This document shows positions 17,203 to 25,719 of a DNA stretch of 64,000 bases, piece after piece. The notes below the pieces were generated by a model. It did not search any database, was not told the DNA's origin, and saw only the letters and a list, made by a program, of their open reading frames with translations. How positions within the stretch are numbered: position 1 is the first letter of the stretch; the number at the start of each line of letters is the position of its first letter. Source of the stretch: Phaeobacter gallaeciensis DSM 26640 (GTDB lineage: Bacteria > Pseudomonadota > Alphaproteobacteria > Rhodobacterales > Rhodobacteraceae); the NCBI RefSeq assembly GCF_000511385.1, contig NC_023137.1, positions 2,735,001-2,799,000 on the forward strand, written 5' to 3'. A program made the position numbers and the translations under genes.

Positions 17203-17961
17203 ATGCGAAAAAACGACATATCTGGTGTAGATTTTCTGCTTGTGTTGATCTTGTTGACACGTTTGCCCACGCCAAGGTTGCAAAAACAACAGTTTGCGCG
17301 ACATGCGCACGCGGTTTGGGCATTTCCCTTTGCCGGGGTTGCCGTTGCGGTACCGGCGTGCCTGTTGGCGGTCATCGCGCAGGGAATGGGATTATCTCCG
17401 ATGCTGGCGGCTGGGATCGCGCTGCTCACGCAGACACTTCTGACGGGCGCCATGCACGAGGATGGGCTGGCAGATACCGCGGATGGGTTTTGGGGTGGTT
17501 TCACCCGTGAGCGGCGGTTGGAGATCATGAAGGACAGCCAAATCGGCACCTATGGTGTACTGGCGCTGATCCTGACATTTGGTCTGCGCTGGGTCGCCTA
17601 TGCGAGCCTGCTGGCGGCTGACGCGGCATGGCCGCTCTTGCCTGTGGCCATGCTGAGCCGGGCGATGATGCCAGTCGTGATGGCGGCGCTGCCGAATGCG
17701 CGCACCACCGGCCTGTCGTCCTCCGTTGGGCGGCCTCCCTGGCGCAACTGCGGATTGGGGCTGGCGATTGCAACCCTGGCCGCCGTTCTGACCCTTGGCT
17801 GGGCCGCCTGGGGGCCCTTGCTGGCGATGTGTGTAGTCGCTGCCGCGATCGCTGCCACAGCCCGCACCAAGATCGGAGGGCAGACCGGAGATGTCTTGGG
17901 CGCCACGCAGCAGCTGTGTGAGCTTGTCGCGCTGCTCTGCCTGTCCGCCATCCTCGGCTGA
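17203..17961 (+). CDS. cobS: Adenosylcobinamide-GDP ribazoletransferase (cobalamin synthase)
   Basis: A 252-residue integral membrane enzyme that joins alpha-ribazole (phosphate) to adenosylcobinamide-GDP, the last step of cobalamin assembly. The signature [15 protein letters not shown] followed by [14 protein letters not shown] carries the metal-binding acidic residues. About six membrane segments are spread over the protein. The start has GAGG seven bases upstream. Divergent from cobT, whose product supplies the substrate. The end is 13 bases from the convergent K+ channel gene. Confidence 0.94.
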   Translation: MRKNDISGVDFLLVLILLTRLPTPRLQKQQFARHAHAVWAFPFAGVAVAVPACLLAVIAQGMGLSPMLAAGIALLTQTLLTGAMHEDGLADTADGFWGGFTRERRLEIMKDSQIGTYGVLALILTFGLRWVAYASLLAADAAWPLLPVAMLSRAMMPVVMAALPNARTTGLSSSVGRPPWRNCGLGLAIATLAAVLTLGWAAWGPLLAMCVVAAAIAATARTKIGGQTGDVLGATQQLCELVALLCLSAILG

Positions 17962-17974
17962 AGCCCGCTGCCGC

Positions 17975-18748
17975 TTACTCCACGCCGCTGGTGCGGATCT
18001 TCAGCTGTCCGCCACAGTGCTTGCAGTGCACCGCATCCACATCGTGGCGGGTTAGCCCACATTGGCTGCAGGTATAGCGCACACGCTGCGGATTAAAGAT
18101 CGCCTGCGCCAGCCGCACAAACAAGGTCACCCCCACCACCATGACAAAGACCGAAAAGGTCTTGCCGGCAGGAGTCGCCATGGTGATATCGCCGAAACCA
18201 GTGGTGGTCAGCGTCGCGACCGTAAAATAGAGCGCATCAATATAGGGGTAGTCGCTGCCCGTAGTATCCATGAAAAACACCAGAGCCGTCATCGACGTCA
18301 CAAAAACAAAGATGAACAAGTTGATCCCGGCGATGATTGCATCCTCATGGCGACGAAAGAGCCGGCTGTCACGCCGCAGATCCTGCAGTAGATGGTAGGA
18401 GTGGATCAGTCGTAAACCGCGCAAGATGCGTAGGAACGCCAGCCCTCCTGGCAGAATGGCCTCCAACAACAGCGATACCAGTACAATGATGTCAGCGAGC
18501 GTATAAATGCGCCAGAACAGCTTGCGCCGGTTTCTGCTGATCCAAAACCGTGCTGCCAGATCCAATGCGATGATCAGCCCGACCAGCCAGCTCAGCCCGA
18601 TCAGCCAAGGCCCATGGGGAATATGCGCGGTGGACATGAAAAACAGGATGGTTACTGCGTCAAAACCGATCAGCCCATAGCGAAAGCGGACGGAAGCGCT
18701 ATCAGCCCCGCGATAGAGATCGGTCAGGCGAGTCTTTAGATCCGTCAT
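17975..18748 (-). CDS. Voltage-gated-type K+ channel with C-terminal zinc ribbon
   Basis: A 257-residue six-helix ion channel. An S4-like segment carries regularly spaced Arg (FLRILRGLRLIHSYHLLQDL), and the pore helix and filter read TLTTTGFGD, a GFG variant of the K+ filter GYG. After S6 the C-terminus has two CxxC pairs (CSQCGL and CKHCGG, 14 residues between), a zinc-ribbon-like knuckle. This tail is unusual for small bacterial Kv-like channels and may bind metal or mediate assembly. The start at 18748 was chosen because it begins the family-like MTDLKTRL; the frame is open 22 residues further. Confidence 0.85.
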   Translation of the reverse strand: MTDLKTRLTDLYRGADSASVRFRYGLIGFDAVTILFFMSTAHIPHGPWLIGLSWLVGLIIALDLAARFWISRNRRKLFWRIYTLADIIVLVSLLLEAILPGGLAFLRILRGLRLIHSYHLLQDLRRDSRLFRRHEDAIIAGINLFIFVFVTSMTALVFFMDTTGSDYPYIDALYFTVATLTTTGFGDITMATPAGKTFSVFVMVVGVTLFVRLAQAIFNPQRVRYTCSQCGLTRHDVDAVHCKHCGGQLKIRTSGVE

Positions 18749-18835
18749 AGGTATTCTCTGCTCGTTTTTGGCCGTGGTCGGGCGCATCATCCTGTCAGAG
18801 ATACGCAGTGACATCGGGAGGGGCTAAATCATAGC

Positions 18836-18874
18836 CCAAAAATAAAAAAGGCCACGCCCTGAAGCGCAGCCTTT
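18836..18874 (-). terminator. Intrinsic terminator downstream of carD
   Basis: On the minus strand AAAGGCTGCGC and GCGTGGCCTTT pair over 11 positions, two of them wobble, around loop TTCAGG, followed by TTTTTTATT. It lies 55 bases past the carD stop and ends the block TPR-suv3-hslR-fdxA-carD. Confidence 0.8.
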
Positions 18875-18928
18875 GTTTTTGATTTTCGAATATCAGCTGG
18901 CTAGATCACCGCTGTTTCCGGGTAAAGA

Positions 18929-19441
18929 TCACGCTGCAGCACGTGAGGTCAGTACCTCGTCAACCTGCTTCGCGGCAGAGATTTCATCGCCACCAGAAAC
19001 GGCTGCAACCTCACGCGTCAGACGCTCAAGCGCGGCCTCATAGAGCTGACGCTCCGAATAGCTCTGCTCGCGCTGATCATCGGTGCGGTGCAGGTCGCGG
19101 ACCACTTCCGCGATGGAAATCAGATCACCCGAGTTGATTTTCTGCTCATACTCTTGGGCACGGCGCGACCACATCGCGCGCTTTACTTTCGCCTTACCCT
19201 TGAGCGTGGTCATCGCCTTGGCGATCACATCGGGGGAGCTGAGCGACCGCATACCAATTTCGGTTGCCTTGTTGGTCGGCACCCGCAGGGTCATCTTGTC
19301 CTTCTCGAAGGTGATCACAAACAGTTCCAGCGCGAAGCCGGCCACTTCCTGCTCCTCGATCGAAATGATCTGGCCAACGCCATGGGCGGGGTACACAACA
19401 TAGTCGTCGGGGCGGAATTCAGGCTTCTTCGATTTAGTCAT
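18929..19441 (-). CDS. carD: CarD-family RNA polymerase-binding transcription factor
   Basis: A 170-residue CarD/CdnL protein. Residues ~8-70 form the Tudor-like RNA polymerase-beta interaction domain (RPDDYVVYPAHGVGQI, then LRVPTNKA). The helical C-terminal domain (75-165) binds promoter DNA near the -10 box and includes KRAMWSRRAQEYEQKINSGD with its characteristic Trp. It stabilises open complexes, mainly at stable-RNA and growth-related promoters. GAGGAAAG precedes the start. It is separated from fdxA by 361 bases, so it probably has its own promoter. Confidence 0.95.
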   Translation of the reverse strand: MTKSKKPEFRPDDYVVYPAHGVGQIISIEEQEVAGFALELFVITFEKDKMTLRVPTNKATEIGMRSLSSPDVIAKAMTTLKGKAKVKRAMWSRRAQEYEQKINSGDLISIAEVVRDLHRTDDQREQSYSERQLYEAALERLTREVAAVSGGDEISAAKQVDEVLTSRAAA

Positions 19442-19802
19442 ACAGGTCTTTCCTCGCTATGTGCCGATTCAGGATCGGCTGGGCTGCCACAGGTCCACGC
19501 ACGCGACGATCCGAAGACCCGCATCTATAGACATGCCGCAGGAAAACCGCCAACAGACCCATGCGACATGAGGCGCACAGCCAAGGCGGACATCCGTGAT
19601 TGGTCATTTGCTGACTGAGTATATCACATTTTTTGCCTTACAAAAAGGCGAGGACCCGTGAAACCTCATGGTGGCGGGCTATCAGACTATAGAAAACACC
19701 GCAAAACGGGCTGATCTTCCAGCGCCTGCCTGGCAGCAGCGCCATGAACAGCAGAGGTGAGTCGGCAGATCAAGTGCCTCGCAGGTTCTGCGTGCCCCTG
19801 GA
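19442..19802. other. 361-base intergenic region between fdxA and carD
   Basis: Should hold the carD promoter on the minus strand. I saw no gene. A small dyad (GCCTT/AAGGC near 19636-19650) is flanked by T on the wrong side to end fdxA transcription. Nothing else stood out. Confidence 0.45.
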
Positions 19803-20141
19803 TCAGCCGCCTTCGCCTGGCGCTTCGGAGAAATACTTCTCCAACTTGCCCTCTTCCCCGTCGCGCTCCTCAGCTTCAGGAAGCGGGTCTTTCTTGGAGA
19901 CAATGACGGGCCACATTTCAGAATATTTGCGGTTGAACTCAACCCATTTATCCATGTCCGGTTCCGTATCCGGGCGGATCGCATCCGCCGGGCATTCCGG
20001 TTCACAAACACCACAATCAATACATTCATCCGGGTGGATCACCAATGTGTTCTCACCCTCATAGAAGCAATCGACCGGACAGACTTCGACGCAGTCGGTG
20101 TATTTGCAGGCAATGCAGTTATCCGTAACGACATAAGTCAT
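19803..20141 (-). CDS. fdxA: 7Fe ferredoxin
   Basis: A 112-residue FdxA-type ferredoxin with one 3Fe-4S and one 4Fe-4S site. The N-terminal cysteine cluster [19 protein letters not shown] and the second set [17 protein letters not shown] hold the ligands. The C-terminal ~50-residue extension ([17 protein letters not shown]) is typical of the proteobacterial type. It sits 64 bases after the S4-domain gene and is followed by carD, a common order in Rhodobacterales. Its redox partner is not known from context. Confidence 0.96.
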   Translation of the reverse strand: MTYVVTDNCIACKYTDCVEVCPVDCFYEGENTLVIHPDECIDCGVCEPECPADAIRPDTEPDMDKWVEFNRKYSEMWPVIVSKKDPLPEAEERDGEEGKLEKYFSEAPGEGG

Positions 20142-20205
20142 GGTTGGCCGAGTCCCGTAGCTGTTTGGCTTGTAGCTAAATCACCGAAGCGCCGGCTTCA
20201 AGATG

Positions 20206-20571
20206 TCAAAACGCACCATCCCTGCGACTAAGATCAAGCGCTCTGCGCTCTTTCTTATCCGGGCGACCTTTTCCCTCGTAACGCGGGTTGCGCGGCACGG
20301 GGTCCTGTTTTTCGGTCAAATCAAAGTACAGCGCCTGTGCCTCTGGGGCCGGTCCGCGCCGTATTCCGAGGGCTTCGATCCGCACGGTTCGGATGATGCG
20401 GCCCTGCGGGAAGGTCAGAACGTCCCCGGAAGAGACGTTCTGAGCCGGTTTTGCGATTTTGCTGCCATTGAGACGAAGATGACCGCCACTGACCATTTTG
20501 GCGGACAGGCTGCGGGTCTTGAAGAACCGCGCCTGCCACAACCATTTGTCAATTCTGATCTTCTCGCTCAC
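20206..20571 (-). CDS. hslR: S4-domain RNA-binding protein (Hsp15-like)
   Basis: A 121-residue protein whose N-terminal half is an S4 domain: IRIDKWLWQARFFKTRSLSA and GHLRLNGSKI. Hsp15 in E. coli binds stalled 50S subunits carrying peptidyl-tRNA. The C-terminus is basic (RPDKKERRALDLSRRD). The GTG at 20571 has GAAGAG seven bases upstream and is preferred over a GTG two codons earlier. It lies 28 bases behind the Suv3-like helicase stop, so the two are probably co-transcribed. Confidence 0.88.
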   Translation of the reverse strand: MSEKIRIDKWLWQARFFKTRSLSAKMVSGGHLRLNGSKIAKPAQNVSSGDVLTFPQGRIIRTVRIEALGIRRGPAPEAQALYFDLTEKQDPVPRNPRYEGKGRPDKKERRALDLSRRDGAF

Positions 20572-20599
20572 CAGCACACTCTTCGGTTTCAGCAGCCGA

Positions 20600-23500
20600 T
20601 CAATCGGATTGCTTCAGCCCCATCAGCGCTGCGGCAAAGGGGTTGTCCGGGTCAATCTGCTTTTCCTTCTTCGGCGGACGCGCCGAATAGGTCTTGCTGC
20701 CCTGATCTTGACGGCCGCCCTTCTTACCAGGTTTACCATCACGACCGCCCGGCTTGCCGCCGCGCGGTTTGCCCTTGCCACGCGGGGCATCGCCACCGCG
20801 TTTGGCACCACCGCGTTCGCCGCCAGCCTCCTGACCGCGCCGATTGCCGTTGCGGTTGCCACCGGTCTTGCGGGCGCGGCCCCAGGTGAAGGTATAGAAA
20901 ACCTCGGTTTCCTGTTCATCAACCTTCGCATCGGCCGCATCGCCGACAGGTGTCTCAATTTCTGCGGTTTCCGGAATCGGATCGGCAGCAACCGGATCTG
21001 CGAGCTCTTCCGCCACGGGCGCAACGCCCGCATCTTCGATCCCGGTAACCTCAACCGGGACGTCAGCAGGCACGGCCGGGTCGGCAACAACCGCATCGGT
21101 GGTTGCCGCGGTATCAGCCTCATCCGGCGCAGCGGCGGGCGTGTTCTCAACCTGCTGAGCGGCGTCCATAACAGGTACGTCGGCCTCGGGTGTGCCGGTT
21201 TCAGTCACCACGGCATCAACGGCCTTGGCTTTCACCCGTTCACCCTTGTCAGCCTGATAGCCAAGCCCCTGCATCAGGTCGGCAAACTGCTCAAGCGTCA
21301 TACCCGTGATCGACAGCATATCGGCCTTGGCTTCAAAACCGCCACGACTGTCTTCGGCTCGCAGCATATCTGCAAGGCGTTCCAGCATATCGATACGGAT
21401 CATGCGTTCGCCTGCGTTGCGATACCCGCACATGGTATCATACCCCTGCGGTGCATCCTTGATAACCGGTACGGTCACAAGGCCAGCTGGTGGTGCATCC
21501 GGGAACTCCCCCAGACCTTCGGCAAGCGCCCAGAGCACCAGACGCAGTCGGGTCGGTGCCGGCTTCAGCAGCAGCGGCATGAAGATGGTGAACTGGCCAA
21601 ACCGAATGCCGTGCTTGCGCAGCGCGCCACGGGCATCCTGATCCAGATCCTTCACCTCTTGCGCGACGGCTCCACGCGGCAGAAGGCCCAGCCCCTCGAC
21701 CATGCGGAAGGCAAAGCCACGCGCAAGGCCGGTTAGCTCTTCGTCCCGCTGTAGGTTGAGCAGCGGCTCAAACAGCGCGTTGATTTTGCGGGAGATGAAA
21801 TGCTGCAGGCGGCGTTCGACTTTCTGAGCGACGTCTGCCCCGGCAGCGTCATCGACAAAAACCTCGATGCGTGGGTTCAGCGGATCTGCGCCGGCCACCA
21901 ATTTGCCAACAGCGTGTTCGCCCCACATCAGGCCGCCCTGATCGGTAAAATCAATTTCAGTATCCGGCGCGTTGTAAAAACGGTCAGCCCGGAGATGGAA
22001 ATGCGGTGCGAGTGCTTGCAGGGAGGCGGATTTCAACGCCTTTGCCTCGGCGCCCTGAGCGCTTTTGTCCGGCGAGAACCGGAACCCTTCAAGACGACCA
22101 ACGAATTCACCTTCGACGGTCACTTCACCCTTGTCATTCACTTCGGCCAAAAGGGCCTCCTTCTGTTTGAGCCGGCGCAAAAGCACGGATGTGCGCCGGT
22201 CCACAAATCGCTGAGTCAGACGTTCGTGCAAGGCGTCCGACAATCTGTCTTCTACAGCGCGCGTCTCTCCGCGCCAATGACTTTCATCACGGACCCAGCC
22301 GTTCCGTTGTGCAACGTAGGTCCAGGTTCGGATAAAGGCCAAACGTTTCGACAATGCGTCAATGTCGCCATCAACCTTATCGATCCGTTTTATCTGTCGT
22401 GCCAACCAATCGTCCGGCACTACACCGGACCCGTGCAGATACTGGAACAAAACGCCCAAAAGGCCAGAATGTTCCGACTGAGAGATGCCGCGAAAATCAG
22501 GCACCCGGCAGACATCCCACAGCAACCGCACAGAGGGAGCGTTGGTTGTCCGCGCCAGAATTTCATCCTGCTGGGAAAGCGATTTCAGCGCGATGAGATC
22601 ATCCGCTTCGCGTGCGCGAACAAGATTCTGGTCCTCTGGTGCTGATTCGAGGGAACGGATCAGCGCTTCTACAGTGCCAAATTGAAGCTTGGAGGAACGC
22701 CAGTTCAGCTTTTTCAGCGGCGTGAACCGATGCTCCATGATGGCTTGCGCCACACCATCGTCCAGCGGCGGTGCGTCACCGGTTACCCCGAAGCTGCCGT
22801 GGCTCATGCCGCGCCCTGCCCGCCCGGCGATCTGCGCCAGTTCATTGGGCGCCAGCTGCCGCATCCGGCGCCCATCAAATTTGGTCAGCGAGGAAAAAGC
22901 AACGTGATCAATATCGAGGTTAAGCCCCATGCCGATGGCATCGGTCGCGACCAGATAGTCCACCTCTCCGTTCTGGTAGAGCTCCACCTGGGCGTTGCGA
23001 GTCCGTGGGCTGAGCGCGCCCATGACCACCGCCGCGCCGCCCTTCTGGCGGCGTAGTAGCTCAGCAATGGCGTAGACATTGTCGATGGAAAACCCGACGA
23101 TAGCTGTGCGCGCGGGCATCCGGCTGAGCTTTTTTGAGCCGGAATAGACCAGATCCGAGAGCCGCTCCCGGCGCAGAAACTGGACACCGGGGATCAGTGC
23201 CGCGATCGGACCGCGCATGGTATCCGCACCCAAAAACAGCGTCTCCTGCGTGCCACGCGCCCGCAGCAGCCGGTCAGTGAACACATGCCCGCGTTCCGGA
23301 TCGGCGCAGAGCTGGATCTCATCAACCGCCAGAAAATCACAGCCCATGCCCTCGGGCATCGCCTCAACCGTGCAGATCCAATACTGCGCGCGGGGTGGAA
23401 CGATACGCTCCTCCCCGGTGACCAGCGCCACCACCGAAGGGCCCCGGGCCGCCACCACCTTGTCATATACCTCCCGCGCAAGAAGACGCAGCGGAAACCC

Positions 23501-23617
23501 CATGACACCGGTGCGGTGCCCCAACATGCGTTCGATTGCATAATGGGTCTTGCCGGTGTTGGTCGGTCCCAGAACCGCCAGGACCCGGGAGGTCCCGGAA
23601 CTCTGCATGCCTGTCAT
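20600..23617 (-). CDS. Suv3-like DExH RNA helicase with long acidic/basic tail
   Basis: A 1005-residue superfamily 2 helicase related to the mitochondrial RNA degradosome helicase Suv3. Walker A is GPTNTGKTHYA near residue 16, the DExH-box is AVDEIQLCADPERGH, and the second RecA domain has SLTKFDGRRMRQL and QIAGRAGRG (motif VI). A Suv3 helical region follows. Residues 796-904 are a disordered Ala/Pro/Asp/Glu stretch. VFYTFTWGRARK (906-917) leads into a basic Gly/Arg/Lys-rich tail (918-985), and the protein ends with DPDNPFAAALMGLK. The basic tail is probably an RNA-binding arm. GAGGG precedes the start at 23617. It lies 41 bases behind a TPR gene and before hslR. Confidence 0.9.
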   Translation of the reverse strand: MTGMQSSGTSRVLAVLGPTNTGKTHYAIERMLGHRTGVMGFPLRLLAREVYDKVVAARGPSVVALVTGEERIVPPRAQYWICTVEAMPEGMGCDFLAVDEIQLCADPERGHVFTDRLLRARGTQETLFLGADTMRGPIAALIPGVQFLRRERLSDLVYSGSKKLSRMPARTAIVGFSIDNVYAIAELLRRQKGGAAVVMGALSPRTRNAQVELYQNGEVDYLVATDAIGMGLNLDIDHVAFSSLTKFDGRRMRQLAPNELAQIAGRAGRGMSHGSFGVTGDAPPLDDGVAQAIMEHRFTPLKKLNWRSSKLQFGTVEALIRSLESAPEDQNLVRAREADDLIALKSLSQQDEILARTTNAPSVRLLWDVCRVPDFRGISQSEHSGLLGVLFQYLHGSGVVPDDWLARQIKRIDKVDGDIDALSKRLAFIRTWTYVAQRNGWVRDESHWRGETRAVEDRLSDALHERLTQRFVDRRTSVLLRRLKQKEALLAEVNDKGEVTVEGEFVGRLEGFRFSPDKSAQGAEAKALKSASLQALAPHFHLRADRFYNAPDTEIDFTDQGGLMWGEHAVGKLVAGADPLNPRIEVFVDDAAGADVAQKVERRLQHFISRKINALFEPLLNLQRDEELTGLARGFAFRMVEGLGLLPRGAVAQEVKDLDQDARGALRKHGIRFGQFTIFMPLLLKPAPTRLRLVLWALAEGLGEFPDAPPAGLVTVPVIKDAPQGYDTMCGYRNAGERMIRIDMLERLADMLRAEDSRGGFEAKADMLSITGMTLEQFADLMQGLGYQADKGERVKAKAVDAVVTETGTPEADVPVMDAAQQVENTPAAAPDEADTAATTDAVVADPAVPADVPVEVTGIEDAGVAPVAEELADPVAADPIPETAEIETPVGDAADAKVDEQETEVFYTFTWGRARKTGGNRNGNRRGQEAGGERGGAKRGGDAPRGKGKPRGGKPGGRDGKPGKKGGRQDQGSKTYSARPPKKEKQIDPDNPFAAALMGLKQSD

Positions 23618-23658
23618 GATATCGCCCTCAACACCCGAACCGCGTACAATTGTCCGCC

Positions 23659-24228
23659 TTACAGCTCTCTGCCTTCGACTGTGGTCTTCAGCCGGTCGAG
23701 CGCGTTGCTTATCGCCTCGTGATGCGGATGTATAGCCTGCGCCCTCTGATAGGCCTCATAGGCGTTTTGCGGATCATTAAACTGTTCAAACATCGCTCCC
23801 AGCGCGAAGATCGCGTTGTAGTCATTGGGGTTCAACATCAACGTCCGCTCCAGATCCGCCACCGCAGGCCCGAAAAGCCCCGCAGTGAAATAGGCCCGCG
23901 CACGTTCGTACCAACCCGTCGCAAATCCGGGCGCATGATCGGTCAGCGCGGTCAGATGCTCAATGGCAATGCGGGTGTCGCCCCGCTCCAGAGCGTCCTT
24001 GCCTCGTTTCAGCAAAAGGTCCATCGCCGGAGAACCACTGCTCCCCCAAAGCGCCTGCAACGATCTATCCAGACCGATCGCCTCGTCCGGATCAGACTGG
24101 GCCAGCGCCGCAAGCAATCCGGCCTCATCCACAGGGTCCTGCGCGCGCGCCTGCAAAGGCATGGAAAACAGGACTGTCAAAGACGTTGCCGCCACGATAG
24201 CTTTGAGATTGGAGAATTTTGCAACCAT
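23659..24228 (-). CDS. Exported TPR protein
   Basis: A 189-residue protein with a signal peptide (basic MVAKFSNLK, hydrophobic core, cleavage near ARA-QD at about residue 29). The mature part carries about three TPR units (e.g. ATGWYERARAYFTAGLFGPA, then DYNAIFALGAMFEQFNDP and AYEAYQRAQAIHPHHE). TPRs mediate protein contacts, here in the periplasm. First gene of the minus-strand block leading into the helicase. The partner is unknown. Confidence 0.82.
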   Translation of the reverse strand: MVAKFSNLKAIVAATSLTVLFSMPLQARAQDPVDEAGLLAALAQSDPDEAIGLDRSLQALWGSSGSPAMDLLLKRGKDALERGDTRIAIEHLTALTDHAPGFATGWYERARAYFTAGLFGPAVADLERTLMLNPNDYNAIFALGAMFEQFNDPQNAYEAYQRAQAIHPHHEAISNALDRLKTTVEGREL

Positions 24229-24325
24229 GATGGGTTAAGTGTAACCGCGCAGCCTGCGTTTTCCAGAGCTGGAGGGTCTTCCCTCACATAAATTTGCAGC
24301 TGCGGACCAAATATGAGGACTGAAC

Positions 24326-24613
24326 ATGAGCGAAACGCTGACCCAAGCGGCAGAAACGCTGAACGAAAAAATGGACGGCGGCTTTGATGGCTCTGCCAAA
24401 TTCGACATCACCGGCATGGGCAGCATCGTGCTGGATCAGAACGGCGCCCGCGTCGCCGACGACGAAGCCGACGTCACCATGACCGCCGATGCAGAGACTT
24501 TTCAATCCATCATCGAAGGTGAGTTGAACCCCACCACCGCCTTCATGAGCGGCAAGCTGACCATTGACGGTGACATGGGCACCGCGATGAAGCTGGCATC
24601 GGCAATGGCCTGA
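24326..24613 (+). CDS. SCP2 sterol-carrier-like protein
   Basis: A 95-residue single SCP2 domain. The pattern ADVTMTADAETFQSIIEGEL, then NPTTAFMSGKLTIDGDMGTAMKL, is the usual second half, forming a hydrophobic cavity for lipid or acyl-CoA. Its stop overlaps the next start by one base (TGATG), so translation is coupled to the alpha/beta hydrolase. The lipid ligand is unknown. Confidence 0.92.
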   Translation: MSETLTQAAETLNEKMDGGFDGSAKFDITGMGSIVLDQNGARVADDEADVTMTADAETFQSIIEGELNPTTAFMSGKLTIDGDMGTAMKLASAMA

Positions 24614-25575
24614 TGGACGCGCCCCTGATGGATCTGACACCCGCCCCATTCTTTGCCGATATCGCGCGAGGACCCGACGGTGGGCAGGCTCATTGGGTGA
24701 CCACGAGCGATGGCCTGCGCATCCGCGTGGGCCATTGGCGTCCGGATGGCGCCGAAAAAGGTACGTTGTTGCTGTTTCCGGGACGCACTGAATATATCGA
24801 GAAATACGGCGCCGCAGCCCAGGACCTGGCCAATCGCGGCTATGCCACATTGGCCATTGACTGGCGCGGTCAGGGGCTTGCCGACCGGATGCTGCCCGAG
24901 CGCCTTCTGGGCCATGTTGTTGCGTTTCGCGATTTTCAGAAAGATGTCGACGCTGCCGTGGATCTGGCGGAGCGACTGGCGTTGCCAAAGCCTTGGTTTG
25001 TGCTTGGACACTCCATGGGCGGGGCCATAGGGCTGCGCGCCGTGATGGAGGGGCTGCCGGTGAAAGCCTGTGTGTTTTCCGCCCCGATGTGGGGCATTCA
25101 GATTCCCCCGGCCCTGCGCCCTGTGGCGCGGCTGCTCAGCGCGATGGGCGACCGGTTCGGCATTGGCGCGATGCGGACCCCGACAACCACCCTTGCTCCT
25201 TATGTGCAGGCCAGCCCGTTTGAGGGCAATTCGCTCACCAATGATGCGGAGATGTATCGTCTCATGCAGGATCAGCTGGCGGCACAGCCGGAACTGTCGC
25301 TCGGCGGGCCGACGGTGCGGTGGCTGGGTGAGAGTCTGCGGGAATGCGCCGATCTCGCAAAAATGCACTCGCCTGCACTGCCTTGTATCACCTTCCTCGG
25401 GACGCAGGAACAGATCGTCAATACCGCAGCCATCCATGATCGCATGGCCCGCTGGCCCGGCGGAGAACTGGATCTGGTCAAGGACGCGCAGCACGAGGTG
25501 ATGATGGAAGGGGCTGACACACGCCGCAGCATTTTTGACAAGATGACCCGGCTGTTTGACCAATACGCCGATTAG
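24613..25575 (+). CDS. pldB: Lysophospholipase-like alpha/beta hydrolase
   Basis: A 320-residue serine hydrolase of the monoglyceride lipase/lysophospholipase L2 type. The nucleophile elbow is LGHSMGGA (Ser near residue 135), FPGRTEYIEKYG is the oxyanion-hole region, the acid may be in ITFLGTQEQIVN, and the late His is in KDAQHEVMME. It is coupled to the SCP2 protein, which suggests the pair handles lipid or acyl substrates together. No signal peptide is seen. The exact substrate is unproven. Confidence 0.85.
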   Translation: MDAPLMDLTPAPFFADIARGPDGGQAHWVTTSDGLRIRVGHWRPDGAEKGTLLLFPGRTEYIEKYGAAAQDLANRGYATLAIDWRGQGLADRMLPERLLGHVVAFRDFQKDVDAAVDLAERLALPKPWFVLGHSMGGAIGLRAVMEGLPVKACVFSAPMWGIQIPPALRPVARLLSAMGDRFGIGAMRTPTTTLAPYVQASPFEGNSLTNDAEMYRLMQDQLAAQPELSLGGPTVRWLGESLRECADLAKMHSPALPCITFLGTQEQIVNTAAIHDRMARWPGGELDLVKDAQHEVMMEGADTRRSIFDKMTRLFDQYAD

Positions 25576-25719
25576 GCTGCCCCTTCGGGTAAGGCTGACC
25601 CGGAGCGCACCGCCCTCGTCTTGCGCATAAATCACTACAACACACAGGGCGGTTGCTTGTGATCCCCTGCCCCCGCGCTTAGATGTCGAAGCAGACATAA
25701 AACAGCCTGAGGTGCCCTG

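Noticed and set aside
19630..19660. Terminator-like dyad downstream of fdxA
   Set aside because: The T run lies before the dyad on the plus strand, so on the minus strand the stem is followed by A, not T. It cannot be an ordinary terminator for fdxA.
20498..21736. 412-residue plus-strand open frame
   Set aside because: Antisense to the 3' half of the Suv3-like helicase gene. The sequence is an Arg/Gly/Leu-rich shadow without domain features.
21800..22645. 281-residue plus-strand open frame
   Set aside because: Also antisense to the helicase, whose motifs are unambiguous on the minus strand.
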